Shown here: positions 23,817 to 30,846 of the stretch, in pieces
How the letters are laid out: each line of letters starts with the position of its first letter
How positions within the stretch are numbered: the stretch's first letter is position 1
DNA from: an uncultured Oscillospiraceae bacterium
GTDB taxonomy: Bacteria; Bacillota; Clostridia; Oscillospirales; Oscillospiraceae
DNA: 64,000 bases
NCBI GenBank assembly: GCA_947626785.1
Contig: CANQTO010000002.1
Coordinates: 29,712-93,711 of the forward strand
Reading direction: 5' to 3'
Translations under genes and position numbers: made by a program
The notes under the pieces: generated by a model
Seen by the model: only the letters and a program-made list of their open reading frames with translations
The model's database searches: none
What the model was told of the DNA's origin: nothing

Positions 23817-25133
23817 TTGGCGATACCGCCCCTTTACGAGCATCAGCTTGAGGCTCTGAAAAAATGCGGCAGTGGAAAGGTCCTGTGCGGCAGCGTGGGC
23901 AGCGGGAAAAGCCTGACGGCTCTGGCCTGGTACTACCTGCTGGCCGAGGGCGACATAAGCTCGCTCATGGGAGAGGAGTATATTCCCATGGACGACGACC
24001 TGCCGGACCTGTATATCATCACCACGGCTCTGAAACGGGACAGGTTCGAGTGGGAGAGAGAAATGGCGCCCTTTCTGCTGTTCACGGAGGGCGATGACCT
24101 CCTCTACCGCAACACGGTAAAGGTGGATAGCTGGAACAACATCGCCAAATATACGGGCGTGGAAAACGCCGTGTTTATATTTGACGAGCAGCGGGTCATA
24201 GGCACCGGAGCCTGGGTGCGGAGCTTTCTGAAGATAGTGAAGCACAACCAGTGGATCCTGCTGTCGGCTACGCCTGGGGATAGCTGGAGGGATTATATTC
24301 CCCTCTTCATCGCCAACGGCTTTTACCGGAGCCGGTACCAGTTCGAGAAAGAGCATGTGGTCTATTCCAAGTATGCCAAGTTCCCAAAGATCGAGCGATA
24401 TTTGGACGAGGAAAAGCTGGAGCGGCTGCGGGACAGCATTCTGATCGATATGGACTTTGAGCGGGGCGTCCGGCATGTCCACGAGGATATCTTGGTGGAC
24501 TATGACCGGGAGGCTTATAAAATGATCGAAAAGCGGCGCTGGGACGTGTATAAGAACGAGCCGATCCAGAATTACGGGGCTTTCAGCTATGCTCTGAAAC
24601 GGGCCGCCAACGACCATGAGAGCCGGCAAAGGGCCGCTCTGGACATCGCCGGACAAACGCCGAAGCTGATCCTGTTCTACAACTTTGACTACGAGCTGGA
24701 GACCCTGCGGGAGCTTCCGTGGCCGGAGGGAACGGTGTTGGCCGAGTGGAACGGACACCGGCACCAGGAGATCCCGAAAGCGGAGCGATGGGTCTATCTG
24801 GTGAATTACGCCGCGGGAGCGGAGGGTTGGAACTGTGTTGAGACAGACACAGTTCTTTTTTATTCCCAAAATTACAGCTACAGGACCATGATCCAGGCGG
24901 CGGGACGGATAGACCGGCTGAATACCCCCTTTAAGGTGCTGCACTACTGGCACCTGAAAAGCCGGAGCCAGATCGACCTGGACATGGACCGGGCATACCG
25001 CGAGAAAAAGGACTTTAACGACCGCCGGAATATCCAGAAACGGTATCCGGATTTTGAGGAGGTTGACGAGAATGAGCGAACCGAAACCGAACAGGCTGAC
25101 GGGCCTGACCACAAACACGCCGGTGCTGCCTAA
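23817..25133 (+). CDS. SF2 (DEAD/SNF2-type) helicase
   Basis: 438 residues beginning at TTG 23817 (GAGGTGA upstream). Q-like YEHQLEALKKC, Walker A GSVGSGKS 25-32, Walker B DEQR 123-126 (in place of DEAH/DECH), motif III LLSATPG 148-154, motif VI QAAGRIDRL near residue 365. An ATP-driven DNA or DNA-protein translocase, probably for replication or recombination-linked replication restart. Its last 60 bases overlap the next gene in another frame. Confidence 0.87.
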   Translation: MAIPPLYEHQLEALKKCGSGKVLCGSVGSGKSLTALAWYYLLAEGDISSLMGEEYIPMDDDLPDLYIITTALKRDRFEWEREMAPFLLFTEGDDLLYRNTVKVDSWNNIAKYTGVENAVFIFDEQRVIGTGAWVRSFLKIVKHNQWILLSATPGDSWRDYIPLFIANGFYRSRYQFEKEHVVYSKYAKFPKIERYLDEEKLERLRDSILIDMDFERGVRHVHEDILVDYDREAYKMIEKRRWDVYKNEPIQNYGAFSYALKRAANDHESRQRAALDIAGQTPKLILFYNFDYELETLRELPWPEGTVLAEWNGHRHQEIPKAERWVYLVNYAAGAEGWNCVETDTVLFYSQNYSYRTMIQAAGRIDRLNTPFKVLHYWHLKSRSQIDLDMDRAYREKKDFNDRRNIQKRYPDFEEVDENERTETEQADGPDHKHAGAA

Positions 25134-25308
25134 CGGAACGCTGTTGGTGGGCTATGACTTCACCCACGGGGACGATCTGAACCTGCTGACCGTGGGCAAA
25201 CAGGACGCCAGCGGACGGCTGGTGATCGTGAACGCCTTTCAGGGCGAGGACGCGAAGGCCCTGTTTGAGATGCTGACGACGGTACACAAGAAGGACGAGA
25301 GCAAATGA
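25072..25308 (+). CDS. Small conserved phage protein
   Basis: 78 residues from ATG 25072, supported by GAGGAGG nine bases upstream inside the helicase gene. Composition suggests one beta-alpha unit (GTLLVGYDFTHGDDLNLLTV, GEDAKALFEMLTTV). It overlaps the next gene by four bases (ATGA). Function unknown. Confidence 0.65.
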   Translation: MSEPKPNRLTGLTTNTPVLPNGTLLVGYDFTHGDDLNLLTVGKQDASGRLVIVNAFQGEDAKALFEMLTTVHKKDESK

Positions 25309-25814
25309 TGATTGACTCATGGTTTGAATTTATAGTGCTCAGCCTGCTCGTGATCGCCTTTGGCATCATCATGTGGAACGACCAGAATGATATTCTGTTC
25401 TTCAAAATTGCTGCTGTTGCGACCATTGTTGCCGGTATTGGTCTTGCTTTGGTCGGAGTGGCATATAGCCAGATGGAGTATGACAAAGACGAGTCTTACA
25501 CACTGACAGAAAGGAAGGAACCTGAAACCGACATTAACTTTGAGCTTGGAGCGTTGACGGCTACCAGAGGTGTGGCCGATAAGATGGAGGATCCGGATTT
25601 TGCCGCGTATGTGCTGCGGTGCCTGGGCCGTTATATTTCCTGCGACTGGGGCGAGGTCAGCAAGGCTGATTTCCAGCGAAACGACCTGGCCTTGAAAGAG
25701 GGCGACAGGATATTTGCGGTGTACGAGGACAAGGAGCACCAGGACTGGAGGATCTACATCATCACCGAATGGGACAGGAGCGCCACCACCGTTCTATTCC
25801 CGGATGAATACTGA
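25305..25814 (+). CDS. Two-helix membrane segment fused to a small soluble domain
   Basis: 169 residues. Two N-terminal membrane helices (WFEFIVLSLLVIAFGIIMWN; FKIAAVATIVAGIGLALVGV), then a soluble domain of about 90 residues (LGALTATRGVADKM ... YISCDWGEVSKADFQRND ... IITEWDRSATTVLFPDEY). That domain is common as a stand-alone plasmid or phage protein in Clostridia; here it appears tethered to the membrane. Unknown function. Confidence 0.65.
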   Translation: MMIDSWFEFIVLSLLVIAFGIIMWNDQNDILFFKIAAVATIVAGIGLALVGVAYSQMEYDKDESYTLTERKEPETDINFELGALTATRGVADKMEDPDFAAYVLRCLGRYISCDWGEVSKADFQRNDLALKEGDRIFAVYEDKEHQDWRIYIITEWDRSATTVLFPDEY

Positions 25815-25857
25815 AAAAGGAGAAAATGGCAAATCTGAATAAAAGAGGCATGTAAGA

Positions 25858-27699
25858 ATGAACAGCGAAAAGCTGGAAATGAACGAGACCCTGTTCGGGC
25901 GCAAAGTCAAAAAGATATTTGACGACATCACCTTTTCGGACTCGGAGGACTGCGATCTGAAACGGGACAACGCCAACATCAACGGCAACACCGCCATGGG
26001 GGCGATGCTCCAGTACGGCTCCAACACGGCCAAGGAGTATTACCTGAGCAGCGGCATGGTGAGCCATATGGCGGCCTTTCTCCACACGCACGGCTGGATC
26101 CATATCCATGACCTGGACTTCTACGGCTGGACCACCACCTGCACCCAGATCGAGCTGCGAAAGCTGTTCAAGGGCGGCTTCAACACCGGGCACGGGCATT
26201 TGAGAGAGCCCAGGAGCATCGGCAGCTACGCCGCCCTGGCGGCCATCGCCATCCAGAGCAACCAGAACGATCAGCACGGCGGGCAGAGCATCATCGACTT
26301 CGACTACGCCATGGGCGACGGCGTGAAGCTGACCTATGAGCGATATTTGAAGGAGGCCGGAGAACTGGGTCTGGAGCCGGAGCGGCAAAAGGAATGGGCC
26401 ATGCAGAAGACCACCAGGGACACCTATCAGGCCATGGAGGGGCTGATCCACAATCTGAACACCATGCACTCACGGGCCGGCGCGCAGGTGCCGTTCAGCT
26501 CACTGAATTACGGCATGGACAAGAGCTGGAGCGGGCGGCTGGCAGTCCAGCAGCTCTTGCTGGCGACCGAGGCCGGGCTGGGCAACGGTGAGACGCCGAT
26601 ATTTCCCATCCAGATCTACCGGGTTAAAGAGGGCGTCAACTTTGACCCCGGCGACCCCAACTATGACCTGTTCCAGTTGGCTATGCGCGTCAGCGCCAAA
26701 AGGCTGTTTCCCAATTTCTCGTTCTTGGACGCGCCCTTTAACCTGGCCTACTACAAGCCGGGACATCCGGAGACGGAGGTGGGCTACATGGGCTGCCGGA
26801 CACGGGTGATGGGGAACATATGCGGCGATGAAGTCGCGCCCGGACGGGGCAACCTGTCCTTTACCTCCATCAACCTGCCGAGGCTGGCTATCGAGTCCGA
26901 CGGGGACACGGAGCGGTTCTTCTACCTGCTTGGAGAGCTTCTCAAAGAGGTGATGGAGCAGCTTCTCGGCCGGTACAAGATCCAATGCGGAAGAAAAGTA
27001 AAGAATTTCCCGTTCCTCATGGGAGAGGGAGTCTGGATGGGCTCTGAAAGCCTGGGGCCGGAGGACACGTTGGAGAGTGTGCTGAAAAACGGTACGCTCT
27101 CCATCGGTTTTATAGGGCTGGCGGAGACCTTGAAATGCCTGACGGGCAAGCACCACGGGGAGAGCGAGGAATCCCAAAAGCTGGGCCTGGCTATCGTCAG
27201 CTTTATTCGGGAGTTCTGCGATCATGCGAGCGAGGAGCTGGGTCTGAACGTGACCTGCCTGGCAACGCCCGCAGAGAGCTTGTCCGGACGCTTTGTGAAA
27301 ATGGACCGGGAGCAGTACGGCGTGATCGAGGGCGTGACAGACCGGGACTACTACACCAACAGCTTCCATGTGCCCGTATATTTCCCCATCACGGCGGCCA
27401 GAAAGATCGACCTGGAGGCCCCGTACCACGCGCTGACCAACGCCGGGCACATCTCCTATGTGGAGCTGGACGGGGACACGGCACGGAACCCGGAGGCTTT
27501 TGAGGCTGTGATCCGCTATATGAAGGAGCGGGGTATCGGCTACGGCAGCATCAACCATCCTGTGGACCGGGACCCGGAGTGTGGCTTTAACGGCATTATC
27601 GGGGACGTGTGCCCATGCTGCGGCCGGAGAGAGCACAGGACTGTGACCGAACGGATCCCCAGGATCAAATTTGAAGAGAAAGGGACGGCAAGCGAATGA
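25858..27699 (+). CDS. nrdD: Anaerobic ribonucleoside-triphosphate reductase body (NrdD without glycyl-radical end)
   Basis: 613 residues. Class III reductase catalytic body: HIHDLDFYGWTTTC, NDQHGGQSIIDFDYAMGDGV, SRAGAQVPFSSLNYG, and the C-terminal zinc-type CPCCGRRE. It then ends VTERIPRIKFEEKGTASE, with no RxxGY glycyl-radical site. That site is on a separate gene at 28227. The enzyme would make dNTPs for phage replication without oxygen. Its stop overlaps the start of the gene at 27696. Activator NrdG is at 28657. Confidence 0.92.
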   Translation: MNSEKLEMNETLFGRKVKKIFDDITFSDSEDCDLKRDNANINGNTAMGAMLQYGSNTAKEYYLSSGMVSHMAAFLHTHGWIHIHDLDFYGWTTTCTQIELRKLFKGGFNTGHGHLREPRSIGSYAALAAIAIQSNQNDQHGGQSIIDFDYAMGDGVKLTYERYLKEAGELGLEPERQKEWAMQKTTRDTYQAMEGLIHNLNTMHSRAGAQVPFSSLNYGMDKSWSGRLAVQQLLLATEAGLGNGETPIFPIQIYRVKEGVNFDPGDPNYDLFQLAMRVSAKRLFPNFSFLDAPFNLAYYKPGHPETEVGYMGCRTRVMGNICGDEVAPGRGNLSFTSINLPRLAIESDGDTERFFYLLGELLKEVMEQLLGRYKIQCGRKVKNFPFLMGEGVWMGSESLGPEDTLESVLKNGTLSIGFIGLAETLKCLTGKHHGESEESQKLGLAIVSFIREFCDHASEELGLNVTCLATPAESLSGRFVKMDREQYGVIEGVTDRDYYTNSFHVPVYFPITAARKIDLEAPYHALTNAGHISYVELDGDTARNPEAFEAVIRYMKERGIGYGSINHPVDRDPECGFNGIIGDVCPCCGRREHRTVTERIPRIKFEEKGTASE

Positions 27700-28223
27700 A
27701 TCTGAGCGACACAGTCGGCCTGATGATGTCCGACAACTATGAGGACCAATTCCTGGCGGAGTATGTGCAGGTAAATATTCGGTTGAACAACCTGCTTTCC
27801 TTTATCAAAGACGGGCTATCTTATCCTGATATGAACATTATTGCCGACCAGGCAAGATATTTGACCTGGTATGAGCAAGTTCTTAAAGAGCGGGCTAAGA
27901 AAGAGGGCATCGATTTGAGTGAGGAGCACATCGAACAGGCGATCAGGTTTGTCGATTGCAGGCTGAAAGTTCCAGACCCAGCTCAGGACGTCAATGTACT
28001 TCATACGTCAGAGGGCCGTGTCACGATGACGGTCGATGCTGAGGTCCTCAACAAGCTGCTTGCAGCGGCAACTGACCTGATGGCCAATACATCGGACTAC
28101 ATGAAGTACACCGCATCGAAGATCATGCCTTTCAAGGACCGCAGAAGCAAACTGACAAAGGAGTATCTGGAAAAGGAGCTCCAGAGATTAAATGACGAAG
28201 AAAACAAGGACAAGGAGGACTGA
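27696..28223 (+). CDS. Protein with crAss001_48-like N-terminus, inserted between nrdD pieces
   Basis: 175 residues, start overlaps nrdD stop (ATGA). N-terminal region (NYEDQFLAEYVQVNIRLNNL) resembles the small crAss001_48-related phage family. The middle is helical and the C-terminus is a charged coiled coil (RRSKLTKEYLEKELQRLNDE). It sits in the break between the reductase body and its radical-bearing piece. It is not a homing endonuclease by motif. Function unknown. Confidence 0.6.
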   Translation: MNLSDTVGLMMSDNYEDQFLAEYVQVNIRLNNLLSFIKDGLSYPDMNIIADQARYLTWYEQVLKERAKKEGIDLSEEHIEQAIRFVDCRLKVPDPAQDVNVLHTSEGRVTMTVDAEVLNKLLAAATDLMANTSDYMKYTASKIMPFKDRRSKLTKEYLEKELQRLNDEENKDKED

Positions 28224-28226
28224 GCC

Positions 28227-28487
28227 ATGTTTGTATCGGTAAACGGGCATATTTCCCAGGAAGAGAAGCAGGCGTACATCCAACGGGGGCAGGAGCAGTT
28301 CGGCTCCAATCTGGACGGGATCATCATCGATGTGGACGGCGACGAGGTGGAGCTCCATTATCAGGTGCGCTCGACCCGCTTTGAGCGGATCCGCCGTATC
28401 ACCGGATATTTGGTAGGCGACATGGGCAAGTGGAACAACGCCAAGAGAGCGGAAGAGCGGGACCGTGTGCGGCACGGGATCGGCTGA
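28227..28487 (+). CDS. Separate glycyl-radical subunit of NrdD
   Basis: 86 residues. The C-terminal half, RFERIRRITGYLVGDMG then KWNNAKRAEERDRVRHG, is the canonical end of class III ribonucleotide reductases, with Gly60 in RITGY as the radical site. Residues 1-50 (MFVSVNGHISQEEKQAYI, IIIDVDGDEVELHYQV) are a small alpha/beta lead-in. It should dock on the 25858-27699 body so that NrdG can generate the radical, comparable in logic to GrcA rescuing pyruvate formate-lyase. The pairing is inferred from sequence and neighbourhood. Confidence 0.88.
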   Translation: MFVSVNGHISQEEKQAYIQRGQEQFGSNLDGIIIDVDGDEVELHYQVRSTRFERIRRITGYLVGDMGKWNNAKRAEERDRVRHGIG

Positions 28488-28504
28488 TGGGAAAGGAGCA
28501 GACC

Positions 28505-28657
28505 ATGGAGATCAAGAGAAGCAGCAAGGGTCCCTACTGGACGCTGACCGTGGACGGCGTGTTCGAGGGCAACTTCGACACCTTTGGGGAGGCCCTGAGA
28601 GAGTATGAGGAGCGGTTCGAGAACCAGGCCGCCTCGCCGAAAGGGGCTCTGGAGTAA
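28505..28657 (+). CDS. 50-residue phage protein
   Basis: From ATG 28505 with AAAGGAG upstream: MEIKRSSKGPYWTLTVDGVF then EGNFDTFGEALREYEERF. A small beta-hairpin plus helix, with overall shape like AbrB-free HicB halves, but no family is claimed. Its stop overlaps the nrdG start (TAATG). Confidence 0.6.
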   Translation: MEIKRSSKGPYWTLTVDGVFEGNFDTFGEALREYEERFENQAASPKGALE

Positions 28658-29157
28658 TGAATTTCCGCCTTGCGGGACTTTGCCCCAACTCTATAACGGA
28701 CGGTCCCGGCCTCCGGCTGACGGTGTTCTTCCAGGGCTGTATCCGGCACTGCGAGGGCTGTCAGAATCCTCAGACCTGGCCCATTAACGGCGGGGACAAA
28801 GCGGACACCAGCGAACTTTTGAAAAGTCTGGCAGCCGACCCGATGCTGAAGGGACTGAGCCTGAGCGGTGGGGAGCCGTTTTTGCAGGCGGGCGCGGCGT
28901 TGGAGTTGGCGAGAGGCGCCCACAGGCTGGGTAAGGACGTCTGGTGCTGGAGCGGGTACAGCTTTGAGGAGATGCTGCCCTGGGAGGATGTCCGGGCGGA
29001 GCTGCTGAAGGAACTGGATGTTCTGGTGGACGGGCCGTTCATTCTGGCCCAGAGGTCCCTGGAGCTCCCCTGGCGGGGCAGCAAAAACCAGCGGGTGCTG
29101 GACGTGAAGGCCAGTCTGAAAAAGGGAGAGGCCGTGCTTCTTCCGGGACAGAACTGA
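28657..29157 (+). CDS. nrdG: Anaerobic ribonucleotide reductase activating enzyme (radical SAM)
   Basis: 166 residues. Radical SAM cluster motif CIRHCEGC with Cys28, Cys32 and Cys35, SAM-binding LSLSGGEPFL, and the NrdG-typical WCWSGYSFEEML and DVLVDGPF. It reduces S-adenosylmethionine to create the glycyl radical on the reductase, here expected on Gly60 of the separate piece at 28227. Translationally coupled to the preceding gene. Confidence 0.93.
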   Translation: MNFRLAGLCPNSITDGPGLRLTVFFQGCIRHCEGCQNPQTWPINGGDKADTSELLKSLAADPMLKGLSLSGGEPFLQAGAALELARGAHRLGKDVWCWSGYSFEEMLPWEDVRAELLKELDVLVDGPFILAQRSLELPWRGSKNQRVLDVKASLKKGEAVLLPGQN

Positions 29158-29499
29158 CCGGATAAATATGGGTTCTGCCCACTTTTATTTGGGCGAGGGG
29201 CCGGAAAAGAGCGGAAACGGCCGGAAATTGCCCGAAAAAAGTGGGCTTTTGCCCATTTTTACGAGACAAAAGTGGGCAGAAAAATGGGCTGAAAACGGGC
29301 AAAAATGGCCTAAAAACGGCCTTTTTGGGCTGATTTTGAGGGAAAAATGACTGTTTTCGGCCTTTCTGCCCATTTGCCCACTTTTTTTTCTTATTAATCG
29401 CGAAAAAAAAAAATAAAAATTATATAGTAATAGGAAAAATTTTTGGGCTTTTGGCCACAAGCACTATTTTTATCAAAAAAAAAAAACGAAAAGGAGAAA
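29158..29499 (+). other. Repeat-rich, AT-rich non-coding region: candidate phage replication origin
   Basis: No gene fits here. From 29176 to 29389 there are at least eight direct and inverted copies of a GTGGGC/TGCCCAC-type word next to A or T runs (for example 29176-29186, 29235-29246, 29250-29260, 29267-29277, 29280-29289, 29367-29389). A strongly A+T-rich stretch follows (29390-29500), including long A runs. Iteron-like repeats beside an easily melted stretch, directly after the replication genes, is the usual origin layout. Nested hairpins could also terminate transcription. Confidence 0.55.
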
Positions 29500-29724
29500 A
29501 TGACAATGAAGAGAGCAGCACATACCGAGTCCTGGGAGAAGCTGCACCGGCACAGCTCCGGCCAGCCCGCCGTCCATCCACGCGCCCTGGGTCGTTCCGT
29601 GGCCCACCACCGGCTCAAGGGTGGGAGCGTGAACAAGACACGCTGGTTTCGCAACGACATGGGCCGCCTGGAAAAGACCCGCTCTTTCTTCGCCACTAAC
29701 TGGCGGAAGTACGCGGTGAAGTAG
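29500..29724 (+). CDS. Small basic protein
   Basis: 74 residues from ATG 29500 or 29506 (AAAAGGAG upstream). Very basic and His/Arg-rich (HTESWEKLHRHSSGQPAVHP, RALGRSVAHHRLKGGSVNKT), ending RSFFATNWRKYAVK. It could bind nucleic acid. It is the first gene after the candidate origin. Family unknown. Confidence 0.6.
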   Translation: MTMKRAAHTESWEKLHRHSSGQPAVHPRALGRSVAHHRLKGGSVNKTRWFRNDMGRLEKTRSFFATNWRKYAVK

Positions 29725-29740
29725 GGAGGGTCCATAAACC

Positions 29741-30010
29741 TTTGAGCTTGATTGTTACGACGGCTGGGTAAACGGCGCTTATGACGAGGATGGAGAGCAG
29801 GTCTTTTGCGAGGTCTGCGGCGGAGAGATCCGGTTCCTCGCCGAAGAAAATGCCTGGGTTTGCCTGAGCTGCGGTTTGGTGACGGAGAGGGAGGATTGGT
29901 TTCGGTATATCGGCGCCTGTCCTCCCGCTCTGTTTTGTGTGAAGGAATGCCGGGAGAATTATCCCTTTTGCAGAGAGGGGTGCTCGCGGGATGTACAGAC
30001 CTCTTTATGA
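29741..30010 (+). CDS. Zinc-ribbon-type protein lacking a clear start codon
   Basis: The frame is open from 29738 and reads FELDCYDGWVNGAYDEDGEQ then VFCEVCGGEIRFLAEENAW and VCLSCGLVTE; two CxxC pairs and further Cys near the end mark a zinc ribbon. GGGAGGG at 29724-29730 is correctly placed, but no ATG, GTG or TTG is in frame; a TAA sits just upstream, and TTG at 29742 is one base out of phase. One inserted base at about 29735 would explain this. Either a recent frameshift or non-standard initiation. The 3' end overlaps box copy 10. Confidence 0.5.
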   Translation, partial: FELDCYDGWVNGAYDEDGEQVFCEVCGGEIRFLAEENAWVCLSCGLVTEREDWFRYIGACPPALFCVKECRENYPFCREGCSRDVQTSL

Positions 30011-30022
30011 AGAGAAATCAGA
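29996..30022 (+). promoter_or_regulatory. Early-region box, copy 10
   Basis: Gapless member of the box family lying over the end of the zinc-ribbon frame; 25 bases before the start at 30048. Confidence 0.6.
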
Positions 30023-30047
30023 TTTTATTTATAGGAGGTTTATTATT

Positions 30048-30233
30048 ATGTCTCTGCATTATCTTCTTTGTGCGGCATCTCTGGCTATGCCCTTTGTCTG
30101 GACCGTCTTGGTTATATGGTCCGTGATATTTGTGGCGTTGTCCATCAGCCTTATCAAAGACACGATCGATGACTGGAAAGCATATAAAAACAACGGGTAT
30201 GAAGAGATCAATTCTCAGGAGGAAGAGGCGTAA
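30048..30233 (+). CDS. 61-residue membrane protein
   Basis: ATAGGAGG upstream of ATG 30048. Two adjoining hydrophobic stretches (YLLCAASLAMPFVWTVLVIW; VIFVALSISLIKDTI) and an acidic tail. A hairpin with TTTCTTTTT (30223-30250) overlaps its stop. Function unknown. Confidence 0.65.
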   Translation: MSLHYLLCAASLAMPFVWTVLVIWSVIFVALSISLIKDTIDDWKAYKNNGYEEINSQEEEA

Positions 30234-30251
30234 ACACGTCCTCTTTCTTTT
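30223..30251 (+). terminator. Intrinsic terminator overlapping a stop codon
   Basis: AAGAGGCG TAAACA CGTCCTCTT stem-loop followed by TCTTTTT; box copy 11 follows eight bases later. Confidence 0.7.
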
Positions 30252-30258
30252 TGTTTCC

Positions 30259-30285
30259 GCGGGATGCGCAGGCCCCTTTATGAAA
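30259..30285 (+). promoter_or_regulatory. Early-region box, copy 11
   Basis: Gapless member of the box family, 47 bases before the start at 30333; nearly identical to copy 3 although 23 kb away. Confidence 0.65.
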
Positions 30286-30332
30286 AGAAAACCAACAAAA
30301 CAACACTTACTATCATAAAGGAGGCACTATTT

Positions 30333-30422
30333 ATGTTACTGTCCGGAATTATCGGTACAACAATGGCGCTGGGCCTTGGTATGGGCATTATTGCGTTTCT
30401 GTTTGGTGAACCGATCGAATGA
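30333..30422 (+). CDS. 29-residue membrane peptide
   Basis: MLLSGIIGTTMALGLGMGII then AFLFGEPIE: a single Gly-rich hydrophobic helix. AAAGGAGG upstream; box before and terminator after, so a one-gene unit like 5487-5558. Function unknown. Confidence 0.6.
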   Translation: MLLSGIIGTTMALGLGMGIIAFLFGEPIE

Positions 30423-30457
30423 GAAAGGGCCTTGATGAACAAGGTCTCTTTCTTTTT
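30421..30457 (+). terminator. Intrinsic terminator
   Basis: AAAGGGCCTTGATGAACAAG then GTCTCTTTCTTTTT: an imperfect stem-loop with a T-rich end, starting at the stop of the 29-residue peptide. Confidence 0.65.
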
Positions 30458-30476
30458 CTTTATTCCGCGGAGAATA

Positions 30477-30503
30477 CATGCCCTTTTATGAAGAGAAAGA
30501 GAA
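30477..30503 (+). promoter_or_regulatory. Early-region box, copy 12
   Basis: Gapless member of the box family, 46 bases before the nuclease start at 30550. This is the last copy seen; none was found in the structural region. Confidence 0.55.
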
Positions 30504-30549
30504 TATCATCCGCTTTCCCTTTTACTTTTTGACAGAAAGGAGGCTCCCC

Positions 30550-30846
30550 ATGCAGGAACGGGACTTTCAGGCCAAGCTCATCAAGGAATTGAAGAGACGC
30601 TTTCCTGGCTGCTTCGTGATGAAGCTGGACCCCGGCTATATTCAGGGGATCCCCGATCTGCTGATCCTATGGGGAAAACGCTGGGCGGTACTGGAGTGCA
30701 AGAAAAACAAGAAGGCGATCCGGCAGCCCAATCAGGAATTGTATGTAGAGCTTTTGAACGGGATGTCCTTTTCCCGTTTTATCTATCCGGAAAACAAGGA
30801 GGAGGTACTGCATGATCTGGAACAGACATTCCGAGCTGGAAGGTAA
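30550..30846 (+). CDS. VRR-NUC family nuclease
   Basis: 98 residues from ATG 30550 (GGAGG upstream). Compact VRR-NUC fold: ERDFQAKLIKELKRR helix, GYIQGIPDLLIL with the metal-binding Asp, then WAVLECKKNKKAIRQPNQEL with the Glu-x-Lys and Gln. These stand-alone nucleases act on branched or flapped phage DNA, often in replication or packaging clean-up. Overlaps the next gene by 35 bases. Confidence 0.85.
   Translation: MQERDFQAKLIKELKRRFPGCFVMKLDPGYIQGIPDLLILWGKRWAVLECKKNKKAIRQPNQELYVELLNGMSFSRFIYPENKEEVLHDLEQTFRAGR

Noticed and set aside
22740..25118. 792-codon open frame on the minus strand
   Set aside because: Runs antisense across the polymerase fusion, SSB and helicase genes; no motifs and no ribosome site. 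Similar long shadows lie opposite the tape measure, capsid, tip and polymerase genes.
29176..29389. CRISPR-like repeats
   Set aside because: Repeat words are short, irregularly spaced and in both orientations; no spacers of constant length and no cas genes.
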